Assembly (NCBI GenBank): GCA_019915015.1
Contig: JAHBBC010000002.1
Span: 124,001-188,000 of the forward strand
Length of the DNA stretch: 64,000 bases
Direction: 5' to 3'
Source: Auriscalpium vulgare
Taxonomy: Eukaryota > Basidiomycota > Agaricomycetes > Russulales > Auriscalpiaceae
Part shown: positions 1 to 13,100 of the stretch, one piece after another
Layout of the letters: each line of letters begins with the position of its first letter
Numbering within the stretch: the stretch's first letter is position 1
Translations under genes and position numbers: made by a program
Notes under the pieces: model-generated
The model's database searches: none
Seen by the model: the letters and a program-made list of their open reading frames with translations, nothing else
What the model was told of the DNA's origin: nothing

Positions 1-803
1 CGAGCGTACTGTGTGGGATGCGCATTCCCGGCGGTATGAAGGAGAGGTGAATATTGACGTGTGTGTCTCGATGACGCACCCGGGCCCGCTCATGGCGAAA
101 GTGGACGCGACGTCGACGCGGACAACGTTTGAAGCCCGGACTAACGTTTCCCGTCGACTTGTCCACTGCGTTAGCCTTCGTTTGAATCGAGAGGCAGAGC
201 ATGACAGAGCATGACTAGAGCTGCCGTTGTACGGCGAACTCGTGTACCGGGCCCGAGGGCGCTGTGGCGTCGTCCTCGAGGCACGATACAAATGCAGTTG
301 TCGAGATGGGTTGACGACATTATAATTAGTTACAATCTGCGCGCTATTGGCGATCTCCTTTAGCTAACAGAGTTGACGGGCTATCAGATAGTTCCTACAA
401 TTGCCCTTGTCTAAGTTTACTTCACTGCGGCTGACTCTAGATAATGACCGATGTTATGCCCACACAGGTGCCGGTGATTCGCCACCCGTGCGGACTCCTC
501 CAAATTGCTTCGCTTTGACGCGCCTATATCGGTATTACGCCAATGCGCTGAATGAAATCATAGAAGCAGCGCAAAACACGTTATCGCTAGTAAGACGAGC
601 AATGACCACTCGCGCTCAACCCAGCACTTGATTTCCAATCGGTCACTGTACGGTAGACAAGCGCGACTGATGCCGGCTCTATGTCGATGCGAACTGTTAC
701 AGCGGGTGTGTAGCAGAAGCCTGGCCATGCGCCCTACGCACGTACCATGATGTTCAGGGCGCGTCACGAATGTTCACCTGTTGCGCCAGGCGAACCTGAG
801 CGT
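1..803. other. No gene recognised (left edge)
   Basis: Only short open frames below about 80 codons are present, and none resembles a known protein family. The stretch lies downstream of the Tsr4-like gene, whose stop is at 804-806 on the minus strand, so its right end is probably the 3' UTR of that gene. Confidence 0.5.
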
Positions 804-2409
804 TCACGCATCCCAGTGCACGAGGACAAACTCCTCCTTCCATCCCTCCTTGGCGGCGCCTTTACCGTCAGGCGCCAGGCAACAGTCCCGCTCACAGGAG
901 AACACGAGTACTGTGCCCCAATCCATGCCCCGCACGTCTGCACCAGCCGCCCCGCCCTTCAGGACCCGCTCGACCTCCTTGCGCCGCTCTTTATCCGTTA
1001 GCGCCGCTTTGCTCTGCACGCCGTCCGGCTTCAGCACGTTGATGAGGTTCGGCATGAGCTGACACTCGAACACGCGCGGGGCGCCGCAGTGCGCACACGC
1101 GGGCACCGCCTGCGCAGGGTCGTACGCCCGACGCGGGGCTGCGGGCGTGACTTTGAAGTCAGCTTTGGAGACGATGGTCGGCGCCAGCTCCGCGTGCGGC
1201 TGCGGAAACAGCCGTTCGTACACAGCGTCCGATGCAAAGGGCAGTGGCGCCCCGCCAAGCTCGTACCTATATCCAATTGATGGTCAGGCGATGGTTTGCG
1301 CGCGACAGAATGGTTGCACACCTCACACATTGCTGTGGCTCGGCGGCCACGCGCCGGTTGAATCTGTCAAATACTTGATCTGTGTCGAGCGAGTTCTCAT
1401 ACTTCTCAGACGCCCATAGATCGCCTTTAGCGGGGCGGCCCTCAGCAGGCTCAGCTTCCGGAGCGGGTAGTTTGTCCTTCCGTGGCGCGGGGAGGTACTC
1501 CGATAAGGTCGATAGATATTTAGGGGGGTAGGTGGGCGCGGACGCCCAAGGCGTCTCCGACAGTGTTGTAGAAGCCAACGCCACGATCAAAGAGGGAGTG
1601 GAAGAAGACACGGATGAGTCGTCGTCGGTGTCGGTGTCGCTGCTGCTGAGCTCCACTGGCGCGCTCGTGGCGCCCGCGTGACCGAATATGTCGGACCCCA
1701 GACCAAGCGGTGCAGACGCTGTTGCCCCCGCGTTCATCTGCACGTCCATCAGCGGGCTGGGAGGCTATCAGGCGGCTAGGCGGCACATACGGCGAATGGA
1801 TTTGCCTTGGGAATGTGGGTCTGCGCAGCATCACCACGCGCGGGTGACTCGGACAGCACCTTGGTGTGTTGCTGCTCTTGTCGTCGCGTATTTTTTCGTT
1901 TTAATTTCTTCGCGTACTCTTCGTTATAGCGCAGTCCCCGCCATGCTCTCACGCTTGCTTGGCCAACATATGCAGATAACATAAACAACGATAAGACGAA
2001 CAAGGGGACACGTAGGGCTTACCTGAGGTCGTTCTTTTGACACCCGCTTTTGGGACACGCCCAAACGTACAAGGCCCTATCGTACGCGCTGTTCTCGAAT
2101 GGTGACCACATCTGCACGAGGAGCTCCATTGCGCTATCGCAGCTTTTACACTGGCTTGACTCAAAGGGGATCGCACTCGATAGAAGGGCCTGTAATATCC
2201 CACATATATTCAATGTCGGAATGGTACATGCGCACGTAGGGACATCGTACAGGAAGTCCACCGATCCGAGACACGGCGACGTCCTTCAAGTCGGCCGGGG
2301 ACTCTATGGGCCCGTCGGGAACGCCGAGCAGAACAGAAGTTTCGATCTCCGGAAGAACCTCGTCGTCGGAATCAGACCAGTCATCGTCTCCGTCTCCGGT
2401 GGGTGCCAT
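804..2409 (-). CDS. TSR4: Tsr4/PDCD2-like 20S rRNA accumulation protein
   Basis: Family role: Tsr4/PDCD2 proteins are dedicated cytoplasmic chaperones of ribosomal protein uS5 (Rps2) and are needed for 40S maturation. The start at 2409 opens an acidic N-terminus (DDDWSDSDDEV) followed by the conserved TSVLLGVPDGPI. After a 61-nt intron (2190-2250) comes the first zinc-binding block (SSQCKSCDSAMELLVQM, then VWACPKSGCQ). The next exon starts at 1953 with VRAWRGLRYNEEYAKK. A Ser/Asp-rich linker leads to QQCVR, spliced to YELGGAPLPFAS. The PDCD2_C domain then carries CAHCGAPRVFECQLMPNLIN and ends EFVLVHWDA-stop. All exons join in frame, giving an intact gene. It is divergently arranged with the Zn2Cys6 regulator, with 1.1 kb between the start codons. 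The family call is secure; the Rps2 role is by family. Confidence 0.9.
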
Positions 2410-3533
2410 GGGTGGACCTGCAAAGTGAGAGACAGTGAGCGGGCGTTTCACAGAGAATGCAGATGGGGGGGAAAGGTCAGAAAAGCATGAATGGTATAGA
2501 AAGATGTGTCGACACGGTGCAGTCGGACGAAAACTCGCCAAAGCACACTCAGACTCGTCATCTGAGGTTCATCATATGGTCGCAAGCGGTGCAGAGACGT
2601 ACCGTGTGATAGATGGGCTATGGATGGAGTGACGGAGGAGCTGGAGGAGAGCCTCGATGCGAACGCGCAGCGAAAATATGGGTGACCAAACAGGGCCACA
2701 CATGACATATCCGAAAAGGCAGGTGCTATATTAACTGAATATGCGCCCACTGCTTCTGTTACTCGACAACACATTTGGGCGTCTTGGACGGCGTCTGATC
2801 TCTGGTGCATCACCATTTGCACAACCGGCAACCACGGACCTAAGTACGGCACCCATTTGCCGCGGTACAACCAGCGAACGGAATGGTCGTCCCGATCTCC
2901 TGCGCCGGTGTCGATAGGGCGGCTTAGAAATTTCGTGTTGCGCGTCAGAGGGAGGTGACATCTTCTCCGGTGGCCCGCTTCTCGCCGGTAGAGCCCGCTT
3001 GCAGCGATGTGCGACAGGCGAGGACTCAAACACGGCGTTCTGTCGCGCCGTAGTCTGTTTAGCGCGACACCATTGCCCAACGGCGGCACGCATTATGCGC
3101 CAGACGTAGATCTCTCCGATGCGACCCCCATCCATCAATTAATGGGAGCAAAGACACCTCTGAACCTCTTCGATACTGGGTCTCCGGATCCAGACTCTGA
3201 TGGGGATACGACCGGCAAGGAGCTGTGTCCGTTACAACATGCCGCAAGAGGGATTTAGCAAGCGTACGCGGTGAGTCCGAGATGGAGAAATTGCGAGGGA
3301 GGTTGAGCAACCCAGGTCCCAAGTTGATGGGAGACGGGGTGGTGTGCATATTACGAGAAGGCGGTTAGTCATCCGGCTGTGCGGACTCAAATCGGGCTGG
3401 CGGCTATCTCCACGTTCGCCACCGTCCTGGGAGACAGCAAAGTCCTCAGCGTCTTCCCCCCGAGACACATAGCTCTCAAGATAAATACAATGCCTCGACC
3501 CCAGCGCCCGCACAGCTCGTTCCCTCCCCACTC
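2410..3533. other. Divergent intergenic region between TSR4 and the Zn2Cys6 gene
   Basis: About 1.1 kb separates two divergent start codons, so both promoters lie here. A 213-codon minus-strand frame (2448-3089) crosses it, but it has no recognisable domain and lacks the composition of the neighbouring proteins. I treat it as chance. No clear TATA box was picked out. Confidence 0.45.
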
Positions 3534-6500
3534 ATGTCGTCCTCACCTCCCTCCAAGCGCTCAGCGTCCCCAACACCGCAGGAGCCCATCAAGAAGCGTC
3601 GCCGTGGCGCAACACGCCTCTCGTGCGCAGAGTGCAGAAGGTCGCCGCCGCCGCTGCTTTACGTCCGACGTCTGCTAACAATCCCACCCTCAGGCTGAAG
3701 CTGCGATGCGATAGAGGCATTCCCTGCAGCTCATGTGTCAAGCGCGGCTGTGGCGCCATCTGCCCTGACGGTCAGTATTCGCCGCAGTTGCCATCTCGTC
3801 TCTTCGCTCATTGTCCGCACAGGCTCGCTCACTACCGGCCAAGGCAACCGGTGAGTATCTTTCTTCCGTTTCTCAATTCACCACTCACCTCACCGCCCTC
3901 TTTCTAGCTTTGTCCTCGCTTCGACACAGGAACTCCACGAGAAGATTACCGAGCTCTGCAACAGAGTTCGCGAACTGGAAGACGCTCTCCGTGTTTCGCA
4001 CACAAAGAACTCCTCAGACCAACATCCTTTGCTAACAGACGAACTTCTGCGAGTCAAAGCCCCATTACAGCGAGAGGCACCGCCACGAAACCCCACGATT
4101 ATCAACCAGCAAGAAGAAGAAAACAACCCCGACGTTGTGGATTCTTTCGGCACTCTATCCATCACCCGCAACGGTCACGGCAAATACTACGGTCAATTTG
4201 CTAACTCATGGGTGAGTGTCTGTCTGATGTCGCTTAGCGGACCATATTGACGGCTCCCTCAGTACTTCTTGCAGGCAAGCCACATCGGCTAGCGTCGCTC
4301 TCCCCTCACTGACCAAGGTAACAGAATGAAGACGATGAGGACAAGGAAACCGTTGGCCCCGAACTGCGGAGCATCCTCCCACCCGAAATTCTCAAGTTCA
4401 GCGCAGCATTCCCACTCTCGCCAATCAACGAGGTCTCAACTGACATCGTTGCCGATCGCCTTCGTAACCTCCACTGGTACCTCCCATCAGGAGAGAGGGC
4501 AGCTGAGTTGCGTGACACATACTACACGTATGCCGCATGGATGTGAGTTCCCAGGTGTACTCTATGATTGCCGGTCTGAATGTACGCGACCCTAGGTATG
4601 ACCCGATACCTGTCGCCGATTTTAACGAGACGGTGTTCTCGACGTTCTTTCGATCCACAGGGGCGGCACACCTCTCCGAGGACGAGCCTGTCATTGTGCT
4701 CTCGCACCGGCTGTCGCTGATGTTCATCGTGCTCGCCATCGGGAGTCTCATGGACACGCGTCTCCCTGCCTACAGCACCGATGCTGAGAAATACCACCAG
4801 CTGGCGCGCGCGGCGCTTTTCCAAACAAGCTTGTTTGACGAACCGTCTATGGCGGCGGTTCAGGCGCTGGTAAGCTCGATTGTGAGTTTCTGTGACATTA
4901 GGAAGCTGATGAGCGCAGTTCTTGATGTCCTTCTATCTGTTCTTCGCTGACCGGCAAGGCTCTGGCTCCGGGACGCGTTGGGCTATTATGGGTATGGCCG
5001 TCAAGCTGGCACAAAGTGTACGTGGAAGGTTTCGATCCTAGTTCGGGCCGGATGCTGACGGCGACGCGCTTTTCTTCTCCCTACAGCTTGGTCTCCGTGA
5101 GTACCTATCTTCTCAAGCCGAGAGCGGTCCGCGCACGCGGACTCCGCAGCTCCTTTGTCTTCTTCTGTTCTATTATCGATAAGAGTATTGACATGTGTCT
5201 TAACAGATCGCGATACTGGGCGTTGGAAGATTGAGCCAGCGGAGACTCAGCGTCGACGGGAGCTCTTTTGGGAGCTTTACGTCTATGATTCTTGGCAGGT
5301 AATGTCTTTCATTCATTGCTTATCAAAAAAAAGTCCATCCCTAATTTTCTCGCGGCAGTGTCTCACTTTCGGGCGGCCGCCAGCCTTCGCGATGCCACAA
5401 GTCGACTGTAGGATGCCCTACACGCACGAGCCGGCTGTCGACGAAGCGTGTAAGCATGCTCAACATGCATGGCGGACCATTCGCTCACCGTGTGATGACA
5501 GTCGATGCTTGGAAGCACCGGTTCACGTCAGAGTGCATGTCATCTGTGCACGACCAGGCGTTCGGGGCCAAAACGCCTACGTATGCGACGATCCTTCAGC
5601 TCGACCGCAAACTGCGCGCGTACATCGTGCCGCCCGTGCTGCAAATCGCCGGGTTCGGATCCTCCTCGGCGGAGCCGAAGCTAGGGCCATATCCCGAGAC
5701 AACACCCCTTATTCTGCAGAGGCACATCGTGCTGGCAGTGCGCGAGATGAGTGAGTATCGTGCCTGGTCACGGCATTAACTCCTCGCCGGGAGCACGACA
5801 TTAACGTTGGGCTCCATCTAGATCTATTGTATATGCACCGCAGCTTCTTTGCGAGGGCACTCAGCGACCATCCCAAGGATCCATTGGGCAGCCCATATGG
5901 CACATCAGTGATCGCAGCGTACAGAAGTGCGGGTTCCTTGATTGCGCTTATGCGCAACCTTCACTCACAACTGCGCGAACCCATGGAGCGGATGTGGTTC
6001 TTGTGGACGCATATGTTCTCCTGTGCAGTGCGTAATTTGTGTTTTGCCCCATCAAATCCGGCTAAACCCTTCACAGATTATCCTCGGGTCTATCGTGACT
6101 CGCTGCCCCTCGCTGAGCCTGGCGCCGTCGGCGCTTGTACAGCTCGATTCGGCGTGCGAACTGTTCTCAAAAGCCGCCCGCGGTTTCCGTGCCGAGAAAG
6201 TATTGGTCTGTATCTCCTTTATGTTATTCTCCATGTCGTGCTGATGCGAAGGGATTGTTATTGCAGAACATCATGATTGGCCTGCGTGAGAAGGCGCACG
6301 CCAGCCTCAAGGCGTTCCGCGAGGGCAAGTCATCGCCGGCGACGCGCATCGGCAGTCCGGCGGACTCGGACGCGCCCATGGACGATGACGACGAGCTTGC
6401 GACGCTGGGCGGCAAGACGCGCCTCATCTCGAAGAGCACGCCCGGCACGCCCGGCGGCTCGCAGGTGCCCTCTCAAGTGTCCTCGCCCATCATGCAGCGC

Positions 6501-6959
6501 TCGCCAACGACGCTCAACCCCGTCGTGCCGTTCCCCTTCAAGCACAACCGGGAGGAGGCGGTGCACCCGAATATCGTGGACTATCTGCGCACGTTTGGCC
6601 CGACGGCACCAGCGGCCCCGCTGGCACAGGGCGCGAAGGCGCACGCAGGCGCCGGGCCATATCCCCCACTGCAGGACTCCGCGTTCTTCGACTTTAGCGC
6701 CTCGTATCCCAGTCCGGCGGTGTCCTTCCAAACGTCGCAGCCTCACACCCCCGCCCCGCAGGCGCCTGGTGCGCTTGACATGTCGTCATTCCCCTCATAC
6801 TTTCCGGTGTTTGACTATGGGCGGGGCGGCATCGACAACGGGTATTCGCCGATACACGTTGATACGCAAATTTCCGAGGACTCGCTGCGCAACACGACCC
6901 CGGAGGCAACGATGAGCGCGACATGGCAGGACTTTGTCACACAGCTCTCCATGGCATAG
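3534..6959 (+). CDS. Zn2Cys6 fungal transcription factor with Fungal_trans domain
   Basis: The start at 3534 gives MSSSPPSKRSASPTPQEP and a basic KKRRRG stretch. A canonical binuclear zinc cluster follows: CAECRR, a short intron, then LKLRCDRGIPCSSC and VKRGCGAIC, fitting CX2CX6CX5CX2CX8C. A heptad-like helix (LHEKITELCNRVRELEDAL) follows and is a likely dimerisation coiled coil. The middle region (about 4.6-6.2 kb) matches the Fungal_trans (PF04082) regulatory domain, including LSLMFIVLAIGSLMDTRLP, the RRRELFWELYVYDSWQ segment and FGRPPAFAMPQVDC. The last exon is a long, Pro/Ser/Thr-rich low-complexity tail ending at 6957-6959. It should be a nuclear DNA-binding regulator. Its target genes cannot be told from the sequence, and no metabolic cluster surrounds it. 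There are many short introns, and the exact internal junctions after 5 kb were only partly traced. Confidence 0.9.
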
Positions 6960-8382
6960 GGTGCCCAGATCTGCTTGACTGGTACCCTTGGATTTATCGG
7001 ACCTCATGATGCTTAGATGGACTTTACGATCGGGGAGGTACGCATATCGTGTATTATGTGTGGGCGGTGTGTAAGATCGCGCAGTGTTCGGTAGAGAGCA
7101 GATGTACATGTAGAGAGATGTACTAGATTTAGAGCGGTGACCTTGTTGTGTGTCTAGATATGCCATCCATCCGTACCTTATTAACATAACCCCTCATACG
7201 CAGTATTAGACTTAGCTACGAGCATGCACTTCCAAATCAAATACATAAAGGCAGCCTCTAACTACTGAGAGCCGAGCTCGATCCTCGCCTACAGCCACAA
7301 TGGATGTGATTGATGGCTCCGCCAACGCTGTGGAAGCAAGTTAACTTGTGGGTATGATTGAAGACAGATTGGCCGATATTTTTGCAGCCAGAGCATTGTG
7401 AGAGCAAGCCGAGCAAGTGATAGCCGGCCCAGAAATTGTGACCCAACGCTGTCGCCCTTCCCGCGAGTCACTACAAGATCTGACCGGATAGCGGCACGGA
7501 ACTTCCTGCGAGGAGTACGACAGGCTGACGTGTGCTGCGGCCGTTCTTCGAATCTGGCCAGCTGTAAGGGTGACCACACAAACGTGCTGATTGGAACGGT
7601 TCTTGACATAAGTGTGGAGCTTCTGCACTGAATCGCGTCCGAGCAACGAAAAAGCCCCTTGGGGGTAGATACCACGGAGACAGGGGACGACAAAGATGAT
7701 GAAAGTTTCCATTGTGACGAACCGTAAGAATGTCGTTGACAGCAACGAGCGGTGCGTACGCCAGTGGTTGCTCGAATTTGATGGCGATGGCGGGCGCGGT
7801 CCAGCTTCTAGAAAACTCGCGGTGCCCCCGTGATTTCAAGGCCTCCGGGACGGTCTAGGGTCAAAGGGGTACGCAGGCGAAGAGGGACTAGAACAAAGCG
7901 GTGGCCGGCCGATACTGACGCCGACTCGACGCCTGATGAGAGCAGACATTGAATCGAGCACAGAAGGCACTTCACAGAGATCAGAACTCAGCTGCAGTGT
8001 GGTCCAGCGCACAATCAGTGATTCTGAACACACCGGAGTGCAAGGTTGTACAAGGCCTGGGTTTGTGATCTGGCCGGGACACATGCCGCGGGATGCGACT
8101 TCAGCCGCACGAAGCCGGACAGCCAGACATTTGCTAGCGACCCCCGCTAGATTATTGAAGGTGGCCAGAACTACGAAGTTTGAAACCGAGTGATCGACTT
8201 TGAGGACAGGTTCAAGCTGAACTTCGCCGCGCGCAGGGCGTGACGGTCGCGGGAGGCTGAGCACCTTACACGCGACAGCCAATAGGCGACGTCGACGGTC
8301 ACCACGGTGTCCTTGTCCTTCACCAGCTCCTCGTCTCCGTCCCCGCTGTTGCCACCGTCGTCCCTACCGCGCTTTGACCCCG
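6960..8382. other. Intergenic, 1.4 kb between tandem genes
   Basis: This holds the 3' flank of the Zn2Cys6 gene and the promoter of the Rho3-like gene. Open frames up to about 150 codons occur on both strands, but none looks like a protein family and none has convincing splice partners. The first 300 nt is more AT-rich, as expected for a 3' UTR. Confidence 0.4.
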
Positions 8383-9623
8383 ATGCCGCTTTGCGGAGGC
8401 TCCTCAGGAAAGAACACATTTGGACGCAACAGACCCGTGCGCAGTTCGCCATCGGCTTCCGTGTGCACGCTGACGCAAAGTGGCTCGTCGTGTCTCAGAT
8501 ACAGCGCAAAGTCGTCGTCTGCGGAGATGGCGCCTGCGGTGCGTCTTATGTCGTATGCTCATTATGCAGCAGGACTCACCAGCTAGCAGGCAAGACATCG
8601 CTGCTCAACGTGTTCACGCGGGGCTTCTTCACACAAGTCTAGTGCGTCGCGTTCACCGCGTTCCAACACGCGTTCTCATCCCTCTGCAATCTCTTCCCAG
8701 TGAACCTACTGTCTTCGAAAACTATGTGCACGACCTTTACGTCGACGACCAGGTAGTCGAGATGAGCCTCTGGGACACTGCGGGTGCGGGCACTTTGTTC
8801 TTGAACAACTCCACAATTGGTTTATCGCCCTCACAGGACAGGAGGAATTTGACCGGCTAAGATCCCTCAGTTACGCCGAGACCCATGTTGTCATGATATG
8901 CTTTTCGGTACGTCCTCGAGTCACTGCACGTTTCCCAATGTTCTGATTGCCCCACGCGGCTAAAGGTTGACAACCCCACATCCCTGGAAAATGTGGAATC
9001 AAAGGTACGCAATACAGTTGTCCCATCGCAGCACACCTAGTAGACGCTCAATTATAATTGCCATTTGCAGTGGATAGACGAGATCTTGGAGTACTGCCCA
9101 GGCGTGAAGGTAAGCGCCGCCCATCATGCAGTGTTCTCGCCCTTATCGCTTCTTCTTTTGCGCCCACGCAGCTCGTCCTTGTCGGTCCGTTTAATCGCTT
9201 GCGCCTCACGGCCCCCGTGATTTGACCAGCCGTTTCCCAGCTCTGAAGTGCGACCTGCGCGACGACCCCGCCGTTAAGGACCGTCTCGCTCGATATGGCA
9301 TGCAGACCGTGCAATACGAAGATGGGCTGTCGGTCGCCCGGCGAATACGCGCCTCCCGCTACCTCGGTATGTCGTCACAGGCTTCTCCCACCAGCTGTGG
9401 CGCCTTTTGTGCTTGCTTCCATCACATTCTAAAACGGGTTTTCCACCGTACATGCATATGCCGTCGTTTATTATGCTCTGTGCTGACTTTTAATGACTTC
9501 GCAGAATGCAGCTCTAAACACAATCGCGGCGTGTCCGAGGTTTTTTACGAGGCGGCGCGGGTTTCGCTGACCACTCGGGCGAAGGGGACGGGTGCCGGAG
9601 GCAGTGGTTGCGTGGTGATGTGA
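8383..9623 (+). CDS. RHO3: Rho3-type small GTPase
   Basis: Family role: a Rho GTPase that drives polarised exocytosis and actin organisation. The start at 8383 gives MPLCGGSSGKNTFGRNRP, and a 62-nt intron (8437-8498) then leads to IQRKVVVCGDGACG. Further short introns are removed to give the P-loop GDGACGKTSLLNVF, the switch I/effector YEPTVFENYV, the G3 motif WDTAGQEEFDRLRSLSY, an ALKCDLRDD segment at G4, and ECSSKHN at G5. The C-terminus is CVVM-stop, a CAAX box predicted to be prenylated. CDC42-, RHO1- and RAS-type sequences differ at the N-terminus and around G4, and the GDGACGKT/FTRGFFTQVYEPTVFENYVHDL block fits Rho3 best. The frame is intact throughout once introns are removed. Confidence 0.9.
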
Positions 9624-10111
9624 TCTACCGCGATGGCACCGGCTACCCCCATCCTCACACTGGTGTTGCTTTGTTGTTGCGCCACGCTGTCTCGTTTCCA
9701 ACTTCTATGGCCCCTAGTGGTCTCATTCTCTGCACACATACTCATTCGCATCCACCTCGGACTTATCACGCATGTCGCCATCTTCATCTTGTACTTACTG
9801 ATCCTGTAGGCATAGTTTCCCTGTCTCCCATACCCTACGTTCATATACTTGGCTTTTCTGACTCGAAGATAGCTCGCACGTGGGCGCCGGCGATCTGAAG
9901 CTCCAAGTACCAAGCGGCTGTGTTCCACAGCTCAATTGACTTGAGTTAGGCAGTCCGGCAATCCATAGATCGACAAAAACAGATATATGATCCAATATGA
10001 AAAGACATGAACAGGTTCGCCTGTAACAGCATTATGCGAAGGTGGTACACGTAGAAAGTCCTCGAATCATCAGAACGCAGCGAAGCCTGTCATTTGCTGA
10101 ATTGCGGCGAG
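9624..10111. other. Convergent intergenic region RHO3 / CHC1
   Basis: The two flanking genes end toward each other across 488 nt. The stretch is C/T-rich on its left side and holds only short frames. It probably contains both terminators; no specific signal is claimed. Confidence 0.5.
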
Positions 10112-13100
10112 TCAGCGAGGTACGGGATCAAAGTTGGAGAGGCGGCGCACCGGAGGGACGAAGCCCAGGCCCGTCGCGCCATTGACCATCGGTGGAGCTT
10201 GGCCAGGGAACCTGTGGGCGCCAGTCGCGTCAGTCAAATCGACCTTGCCTTTGCGCGCGCGGGGATTCTCACCCGTTCCCTTGCGTCAATAATAGCCGAT
10301 TGCCAAAGCCCCCGGGGTTGATAATCGGGGCGTCAGCCTCAGCCTGCTCCTTTTGGGTCTCCTTCTTTGACCGTTCTTTCACCTCCTTCTCGAGAGCTGC
10401 CAACTGTACGAGGGCACATCAGAAGTGTGTCAAAACGGAAGAGCGCGGGGTACCGTACCTTTTCAACCAAGGTACGTTGGTTTTGAATCTTGTATGGCAT
10501 GTAGAAGTCGTTAAGCCCGTGCTGCCACGATAGCTCTTCGACCACGTCAGCGCGCAGCAGGTCGAAGCAGATATACAGAAGCGCGGCGAAGCACTCCTTG
10601 TTGCCGATGTCCACGAAGTACGATAAGAGGTCTTCGGCCACGTCGGTGGAGTTGGAGGTAGCTGCGGTTACCATTGCATCCTTGTACAGCTTGTCCTCCT
10701 TGCTGAGCGCTATCGACTCTTCCCATCGGTTGTTTTTCTGTACAGCACGCCCTTAGCGTAAGATCTTAGCCTGGCTTGGACACAACTGACCTTGTACAAA
10801 TGCGCGGCGAGACGGCGGAACTCAAGCAGCTCGTGTCGCTCCAGCCGCCGAGCGAGCGCGATGTTGTCAAAGTTGTCGAAGCTGTCAACCGAGTCGCGGA
10901 GGGTCTTGTAATCCTCCTCCTCGATCAGTAGATCATTGTAAGCGTCATTGACAGCCTCGATGTTTAGCTGCGATAAGACAAGGGTTAACGAGCGCACAGA
11001 GGGTAGGTTGTAACGGCAGAAAGCTTACATGTTGCACGGCGATTAGATAAGCGCGGATGAGAGGGATGTGGTCGATCTGCCGGAACATGCGCACAACACG
11101 AGCATGATCGATACGGGGAATGAGGACGGTCAGCAGGTCGACAAGCAGAGTGGGTTGTTCTTGTAGATAGAACGAGAGCGCCTTGTAGTAGCTAATTGCA
11201 AGCAGTTAGCAATCACATCGCTTCGGAGCTTCGGACACGTTACATTTCAACATTAGCAACGCGGACAACAACGTCCTTGAACTGGTTGTGGTCCCAAGCG
11301 TCTGCCGAGCGCTCGATGATCGCGAGTGCCGCATTGTCCTATCAATGGCTCATATAAGCGCCTATGACTGCATGACAAAGTTGCCTTTGCACTTACAAAC
11401 TCGTCATACTTGACGTAGAGCAGGACGAGTTCTGGCCAGAGGTGCGCTTTCTCGGCAGCCTTGATGACCTTTGGTATGTTGATCCGGGACACAAATAGCC
11501 TCAAATGCTCCATCACTAGAAAGAAGTGTTAGGTCACGGCCCAAGAAGACTGCAGGATGGGTGACTAACTCTTCTCCGGCTTGTACTTGCTGTACAAAAT
11601 TGCCAGCTCGGAGAAGATACCCATCTGAGTATAGACATGTGAGAAAAAAAAATCAAGACTTTCGACGAAAGACATACGTGAGCGCGCTCGAGACTGAGAC
11701 CAGCCTCTAAAAGCGCTAAGATCTCCTCAAAGTGACCTTTGCGCTCGTACGAGGTGATCAAGGCATTGAGCTCCTCCTACAAAACAAGTCAGCAGTAACT
11801 CTGGCGAACAAGATGCTCTAACACACCGCATGAACGATGATGTTCAGACCGCAAATTTGCGCCTGCATAACATTTATAAGAGTTGATGCACTGCATTCAA
11901 TCAATTACGCACCAAGCGGAACTCTGCTTTCTCCAAACACGCAGCATGCACTTGCTTCCAGACCTGCGTGTTGCCAGCCTTGCGTGCACTCTCCACAGCA
12001 GACTGGTTCTCCCCGAGATAGATCAACGTCGTCGCGAGACGCGCCCAGTTCGAGATGCTCGTGAACAGCAACTTCGCGGCCTGGTACAGCTCGTCTTCGA
12101 AGCACTTCTCTCCAACCTCGAGGATGTCTGCAACGTTCGTGAAGTTCAAGAAGTCCTCCATGTCGTGCAGGCGGTCCGTCTTCGCGTACGCGTACGCCAG
12201 CTCGGTGTCGATCTTCGGTTCGCGAAGCGTCTTGCGCGCCATCTGCAAGTAGCGCACCAGATCGTCGTGCTTGCCGGCATGGTTCGCGATCTCAATGACC
12301 TCCGCGAAGTTAGACGGGTCCTCGGCCTTGATGTATGAGTCTGATGAGAGTATAAGCTTCAGAACACAGAAGTCGGAAGATAGAAGTGCTCTCACCGATG
12401 GCGTCACGGATGCGCAGGCCGTCAAGCTGGGCCTTCGCAAGGCGGCTCCAAACTTCGGGGCGGTTAACCTTGTTCGCATAGTCAACGCCGCGGTCAAGCG
12501 ACACGATGTACTCCACAAGGACGTTGATGGCGTTGGCGTGCTGCTCGTGCTTCTTGTAGATCGTTAGCGCTTCCTCGTACAGTCCATTGTCCGTCGCGAT
12601 CCGCGCAATTTCCGCGACATCGTAGTTCTGGAGCTTGTTGATGTAGCCCGTGACTTTGCCCTTGTCAGCACGGATTGCCGTAAGGAGAAGTAGATTCTGG
12701 AGATTCTTGTTGTCGCTGAAAGGTGACGGTTCGATGATGATCTTCTCGAGAAGCTCGATGAGTTCGATAGGCAGGTCGGCAGACAAGAAGGCCTTGACGG
12801 TGACAGAGACATCATCGGGATCTGTACTCTCGGGGATAGCAGTCGCAACAATCTAAAATGAAAACCAAGATCAGTATACCGCGGACACGGCGAGGTGATG
12901 AACAACCGACCTGGTCGATGAGCTGACGGCGATGAATATTGTCCGGAACCAAGACTTGCGCCCACAGCTCAGATTGACGACGCTTGACCAAGTACCGCGC
13001 CTGCTGCTTGAACATCGAGTTCTCATTGGTGATCGAGATGAGCTCATCGTCGCAGAAGCCTTTGGCATAGGCGATGTATGCCAGGTACGGGTCGCGGGCC

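Noticed and set aside
2448..3089. A 213-codon minus-strand frame upstream of TSR4
   Set aside because: No domain, no plausible splice partners and mixed composition. It lies in a divergent promoter region.
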